Positions 6,742-8,476 of a stretch of 8,476 bases of DNA are shown here, piece after piece. Both the position numbers and the translations under genes were made by a program. Position 1 is the first letter of the stretch. Each line of letters opens with the position of its first letter. Where the stretch lies: NCBI GenBank assembly GCA_900755995.1, contig CAAEIM010000030.1:1-8476 (forward strand). Reading direction: 5' to 3'. The notes under the pieces were generated by a model, which ran no database searches, was not told the DNA's origin, and saw nothing but the letters and a program-made list of their open reading frames with translations. This DNA is from Clostridia bacterium (lineage in GTDB: Bacteria; Bacillota; Clostridia; Oscillospirales; Acutalibacteraceae).

Positions 6742-6767
6742 AACAGACCGCTGGCAAACGGTCTGTT
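6742..6767. terminator. Hairpin terminator after the AEC gene, possibly bidirectional
   Basis: AACAGACCG (6742-6750) and CGGTCTGTT (6759-6767) form a perfect 9-bp stem with an 8-nt loop. On the + strand the following tract is only moderately T-rich (CTGTATTGTGTGTTTT). On the - strand the stem is followed by TTGTTTTG, which is better. It therefore probably stops AEC transcripts and any - strand readthrough from the ribosomal operon. Confidence 0.75.
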
Positions 6768-6826
6768 CTGTATTGTGTGTTTTATGAAAATGAAGCCCGT
6801 TACTAACAGGCACATTCCAACTTTTT

Positions 6827-6861
6827 AAATGCAACTACATAACTATATATAGTAACTACAT
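6827..6861. repeat. Direct repeats flanking a 12-bp palindrome
   Basis: AACTACAT occurs at 6833-6840 and 6854-6861, exactly 21 bp (about two helical turns) apart, with a near copy AACTATAT at 6841-6848. The perfect palindrome ACTATATATAGT lies between them at 6842-6853. The left end overlaps TAAATGCAAC (6826-6835), the reverse complement of the GTTGCATTTA element repeated at the right edge of the window. The layout looks like a protein-binding site, but no regulated gene is evident. Confidence 0.4.
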
Positions 6862-6882
6862 TATTATTATACTTAAAAATAC

Positions 6883-6918
6883 CACAAAATCAAGTGCTTT
6901 TCACATATTTTGTGAGAA
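6883..6918. repeat. Nested inverted repeats (potential hairpin)
   Basis: CACAAAAT (6883-6890) is the exact inverse of ATTTTGTG (6907-6914), with GTG/CAC pairing possible inside the loop. An alternative hairpin pairs TTTTCACA (6898-6905) with TGTGAGAA (6911-6918) around a 5-nt loop with one wobble. The stems are AT-rich with no T tract, so this is not a clear terminator; chance in AT-rich DNA is possible. Confidence 0.3.
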
Positions 6919-7072
6919 TAACAAAGTAAATAGGCAAGTTGCACATAAATTCAGTATAAACTTTGTGAATTAATTTTTAAGATTTTTTAAATATTTAATC
7001 AAAACAAACAAATATTCTGATAAAACCTAAAGAAATTTTAGAATTATATAATTCGTACATACAAAGAGATAC

Positions 7073-7102
7073 AAAAAAGCACCGCATTTTCATACGGTGC
7101 TT
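7073..7102 (-). terminator. Intrinsic terminator of the rpsF-ssb-rpsR operon
   Basis: Read on the - strand, AAGCACCG (7095-7102) and CGGTGCTT (7077-7084) form a perfect 8-bp stem with a 10-nt loop, followed by a run of T (complement of AAAAAA, 7073-7078). It begins 15 nt after the rpsR stop codon. Confidence 0.9.
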
Positions 7103-7117
7103 AATCACTGATTTTAA

Positions 7118-7357
7118 TTAGTCAGCAGTATAAGGAAGCAAAGCAAGGTGTCTTGCACGCTTGATTGCAACTGTGATTTCACGCTGATGTCTTGCACAAG
7201 TACCTGTTACACGGCGAGGAAGAATCTTACCTCTTTCTGACATATAACGACGAAGACGAGCGATGTCCTTATAATCAATGTGTTCAACCTTATCAACGCA
7301 GAAACCGCAAACCTTCTTGCGAGCTTTTCTACCACGGTTAATTGGTCTGTCAGCCAT
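7118..7357 (-). CDS. rpsR: 30S ribosomal protein S18
   Basis: A 79-aa S18, normal length. It binds the central domain of 16S rRNA together with S6 in the small-subunit platform. The conserved core EHIDYKD (25-31), RYMSERGKILPRRVTG (37-52) and the ending AIKRARHLALLPY (64-76) are clear. The start is the ATG at 7357 (MADRPINRG), which has AAAGGAG 9 nt upstream. An in-frame ATG at 7375 would put that ribosome binding site inside the gene. C17 and C20 (CGFC), C54 and H57 (CARH) form a possible CXXC/CXXH zinc site, so this resembles the zinc-binding type of S18. It follows ssb by 44 nt and ends the operon. Confidence 0.96.
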   Translation of the reverse strand: MADRPINRGRKARKKVCGFCVDKVEHIDYKDIARLRRYMSERGKILPRRVTGTCARHQREITVAIKRARHLALLPYTAD

Positions 7358-7401
7358 TGTGAGAACTCCTTTCAATGAATTATATAATAATTCAGTTAAA
7401 T

Positions 7402-7893
7402 TTAAAATGGTAAATCATCATCAAGGGGCATATCCTGAAAATCAGAATTGCTGCCGCTCTGATATGACTCAGCAGGAGCCGAAGCCTGCTGGTAGGGAGC
7501 AGAGCCATAAGACTGTGCGCCATACGATTGATTGTTGCCGTAAGACTGATTATATCCGTTTGCGCTGTTTTCACGGCGTTCACCGGTAAAATGAACATTA
7601 TCTGCAATAACCTCAACAACATAGCGGTTAGAACCGTCTTTAGCCTGATATGAACGGCTTTGGAGCTGTCCTTCAACAGCAATGAGCGAGCCCTTGCCAA
7701 AATATCTGCAAACAAATTCAGCACTCTGGCGCCAGCAAACAATATTGATAAAGTCAGCCTTGCGTTCTTCGCCGCTTTTTACATAGGTGCGGTCAACAGC
7801 AATGCTAAAGCTTGTTACGCTGATACCGTTTGGTGTTGTTTTAAGTTCAGGGTCAGCAGTCAGTCTGCCCATTAAAATCACTCTGTTAAGCAT
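7402..7893 (-). CDS. ssb: Single-stranded DNA-binding protein SSB
   Basis: A 163-aa protein that coats single-stranded DNA during replication, repair and recombination, normally as a homotetramer. The OB-fold domain covers residues 1-105, with MLNRVILMGRLTADPEL at the N-terminus, FSIAVDR (29-35), DFINIVCW (47-54) and IAVEGQLQSRSYQ (71-83). A flexible linker (about 106-155) rich in Gln, Ser, Tyr, Gly and Asn contains NQSYG twice and AQSYG once. The C-terminal tip DDDLPF (158-163) is the classic docking peptide for replication and repair enzymes. The start ATG at 7893 has AAAGGA with 6-nt spacing. The gene sits between rpsF and rpsR in the standard Firmicute order, so its dose is tied to ribosomal protein synthesis. 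Confidence 0.97.
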   Translation of the reverse strand: MLNRVILMGRLTADPELKTTPNGISVTSFSIAVDRTYVKSGEERKADFINIVCWRQSAEFVCRYFGKGSLIAVEGQLQSRSYQAKDGSNRYVVEVIADNVHFTGERRENSANGYNQSYGNNQSYGAQSYGSAPYQQASAPAESYQSGSNSDFQDMPLDDDLPF

Positions 7894-7946
7894 AATAATT
7901 CCTTTCGTGTTCGGGTAAAAACCCTACATTTGATTCATTCGTTAAA

Positions 7947-8243
7947 TTATTCTTCTTCTTTTTTGATGATGATTGAACGCATTACGCCGTCTGTGATTTT
8001 GTAGATACGGTCGAGCTCAGCAGGGAACTCAGCTGTGCTTTCAAAATCAAAGAGAACATAGTAGCCTTCGCTCTCCTTGTTGATAAGGTAAGCAAGCTTT
8101 CTCTTGCCCCATTCGTCAACATTCTTCAAAGTGGCATTCTTTTCGATGAGAGCCTTGAATTTCTCTACAACTTTCTGAACGTTTTCTTCGCCGTTCTTGA
8201 GAGAAACTACCATTACTGTCTCGTAATTAGCTGTTACTGCCAT
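7947..8243 (-). CDS. rpsF: 30S ribosomal protein S6
   Basis: A 98-aa S6, a ferredoxin-like fold protein that binds 16S rRNA as a heterodimer with S18. Recognisable parts are the first strand ANYETVMVVSL (5-15), the helix VQKVVEKFKALIEK (22-35), the central segment DEWGKRKLAYLINKESEGYY (43-62) and DGVMRSIIIKKEEE at the acidic C-terminus. The ATG at 8243 is chosen because AAGGAGGTG lies 7 nt upstream; a more distal in-frame ATG at 8306 would translate the leader, including this ribosome binding site. It is the first gene of the operon, 53 nt before ssb. Confidence 0.96.
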   Translation of the reverse strand: MAVTANYETVMVVSLKNGEENVQKVVEKFKALIEKNATLKNVDEWGKRKLAYLINKESEGYYVLFDFESTAEFPAELDRIYKITDGVMRSIIIKKEEE

Positions 8244-8311
8244 TATATTGCACCTCCTTCTGGACATTATGGCGGCTTGCGCCGCAAGGATTGTTACGCT
8301 GTGCATAACAA
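8244..8311 (-). promoter_or_regulatory. Structured rpsF leader, candidate S6:S18 autoregulatory site
   Basis: On the - strand the expected 65-nt leader begins with a 9-bp hairpin (TTGTTATGC, 3-nt loop, GCGTAACAA; 8291-8311, one wobble). A second hairpin, GCGGC-GCAA-GCCGC (8272-8285), has a GNRA tetraloop. TCCTT (8286-8290) can pair with AAGGA of the ribosome binding site (8255-8259), enclosing the second hairpin. An alternative fold, CTTGC-GGC-GCAAG, would leave a CCG unpaired right after the hairpin. A CCG beside a stem and hairpin is the published hallmark of S6:S18-binding leaders. The match is by eye only. Confidence 0.5.
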
Positions 8312-8315
8312 ATTA

Positions 8316-8343
8316 ATTATATCATTAATTCTTAATTTGTCAA
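8316..8343 (-). promoter_or_regulatory. Promoter of the rpsF-ssb-rpsR operon
   Basis: Read on the - strand, a perfect TTGACA (8338-8343) and a perfect TATAAT (8316-8321) are separated by 16 bp. Transcription should begin near 8309, about 65 nt before the rpsF start. This is a strong housekeeping-sigma promoter, as expected for a ribosomal protein operon. Confidence 0.9.
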
Positions 8344-8352
8344 TAATTTAAG

Positions 8353-8427
8353 TTGAGAAATTTGCAAAAACTGCATATTAGTAAATTCTCAAAGTAAATG
8401 CAACAGTAGAATTTAAAGTTGCATTTA
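8353..8427. repeat. Inverted repeats upstream of the rpsF promoter
   Basis: TAAATGCAAC (8395-8404) and GTTGCATTTA (8418-8427) form a perfect 10-bp inverted repeat around a 13-nt loop. To its left, TTGAGAAATTT (8353-8363) and AAATTCTCAA (8383-8392) are inverse except for one extra A. The region is non-coding and lies just upstream of the rpsF -35 box. Confidence 0.6.
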
Positions 8428-8470
8428 GTCTGAGAAAGAAAAAGTGGTTGCATTTAGTCTGAGAAATTTG
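8418..8470. repeat. 20-bp direct repeat at right window edge
   Basis: GTTGCATTTAGTCTGAGAAA occurs exactly at 8418-8437 and 8447-8466, with a period of 29 bp. The second copy continues as TGAGAAATTTG (8460-8470), which also occurs at 8354-8364. The array may continue beyond the window. The 9-bp spacer is too short for CRISPR. Confidence 0.75.
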
Positions 8471-8476
8471 TCTATA

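Larger units (their letters stand above)
6773..7070. other. AT-rich intergenic gap between convergent genes; no gene seen
   Basis: About 300 bp lie between the AEC terminator and the rpsR terminator. No open reading frame with a ribosome binding site and no convincing promoter was found on either strand. The gap holds a quasi-palindrome at 6795-6811 (GTTACTAAC core), the repeat cluster at 6827-6861, a nested hairpin at 6883-6918 and a perfect 14-bp palindrome GAATTATATAATTC at 7041-7054. Because both flanking genes point into it, promoters for them are not expected here. Confidence 0.6.

Noticed and set aside
6795..6811. Quasi-palindrome GCCCGTTACTAACAGGC as a second terminator
   Set aside because: The stem has a mismatch and the loop is tiny, with no immediate T tract; the AEC gene already has a better terminator at 6742-6767.
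6901..6915. CRP/FNR-like site from TCACA and TGTGA
   Set aside because: The half-sites are in everted orientation relative to the CRP consensus and no promoter is next to them.
7358..7375. Start of rpsR at 7375
   Set aside because: The extra codons contain the AAAGGAG ribosome binding site for the ATG at 7357, where S18 proteins normally begin.
7278..7589. 103-codon + strand open frame across rpsR and ssb
   Set aside because: It is antisense to two certain genes, has no ribosome binding site and its product is unlike any family I know.
8244..8306. N-terminal extension of rpsF from the ATG at 8306
   Set aside because: It would translate the structured leader and the strong ribosome binding site of the ATG at 8243, and the added residues do not resemble S6.
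8418..8470. CRISPR array at the right edge
   Set aside because: Only two 20-bp repeats with a 9-bp spacer are present; CRISPR spacers are about 26-40 bp. It may be re-examined if sequence beyond 8476 is available.

Overview
The window looks like a chromosomal segment from an anaerobic, low-to-moderate GC Firmicute, most likely a clostridial gut lineage of the Ruminococcaceae/Oscillospiraceae kind (order-level inference, not proven). The pointers are the oxygen-sensitive tyrosine-lyase (ThiH) route to the thiamine thiazole, a short-form ThiC, a Cys-containing zinc-type S18, strong GGAGG ribosome binding sites with some TTG starts, and r1t/XhlA-type phage lysis proteins. No tRNA, rRNA, CRISPR array or insertion sequence was seen.

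Positions 1-4770 (+ strand) hold the end of a thiamine biosynthesis operon: thiG (3' end only), thiH, tenI, thiE, thiD, thiC, closed by a good intrinsic terminator. ThiG and ThiH make the thiazole, TenI tautomerises it, ThiC makes HMP-phosphate, ThiD phosphorylates it to HMP-pyrophosphate, and ThiE joins the halves to thiamine phosphate. The genes overlap or are 3-13 nt apart, so they are almost certainly co-transcribed and partly translationally coupled. A TPP riboswitch would be expected upstream of the left edge; none is visible in the window.

Positions 4770-5730 (+) hold three very small genes resembling a phage lysis cassette with no endolysin: an XhlA-like membrane-anchored coiled-coil protein and two r1t-holin-like proteins that look like diverged paralogs of each other. 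The cassette ends in a perfect 10-bp hairpin terminator. It has a 15-bp palindrome upstream and a curious pair of interleaved inverted repeats at the start of the third gene. This is the least ordinary part of the window.

Positions 5752-6767 (+) hold an AEC-family membrane transporter of unknown substrate, with its own probable promoter and a terminator that may work in both directions. An AT-rich 300-bp gap follows that contains palindromes and short repeats but no gene.

Positions 7071-8343 (- strand) hold the conserved rpsF-ssb-rpsR operon (S6, single-strand DNA-binding protein, S18), with a near-consensus promoter, a structured leader that may be an S6:S18 autoregulatory site, and a terminator. 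The right edge (8353-8470) is non-coding and contains direct and inverted repeats built around GTTGCATTTA that run to the edge of the window.
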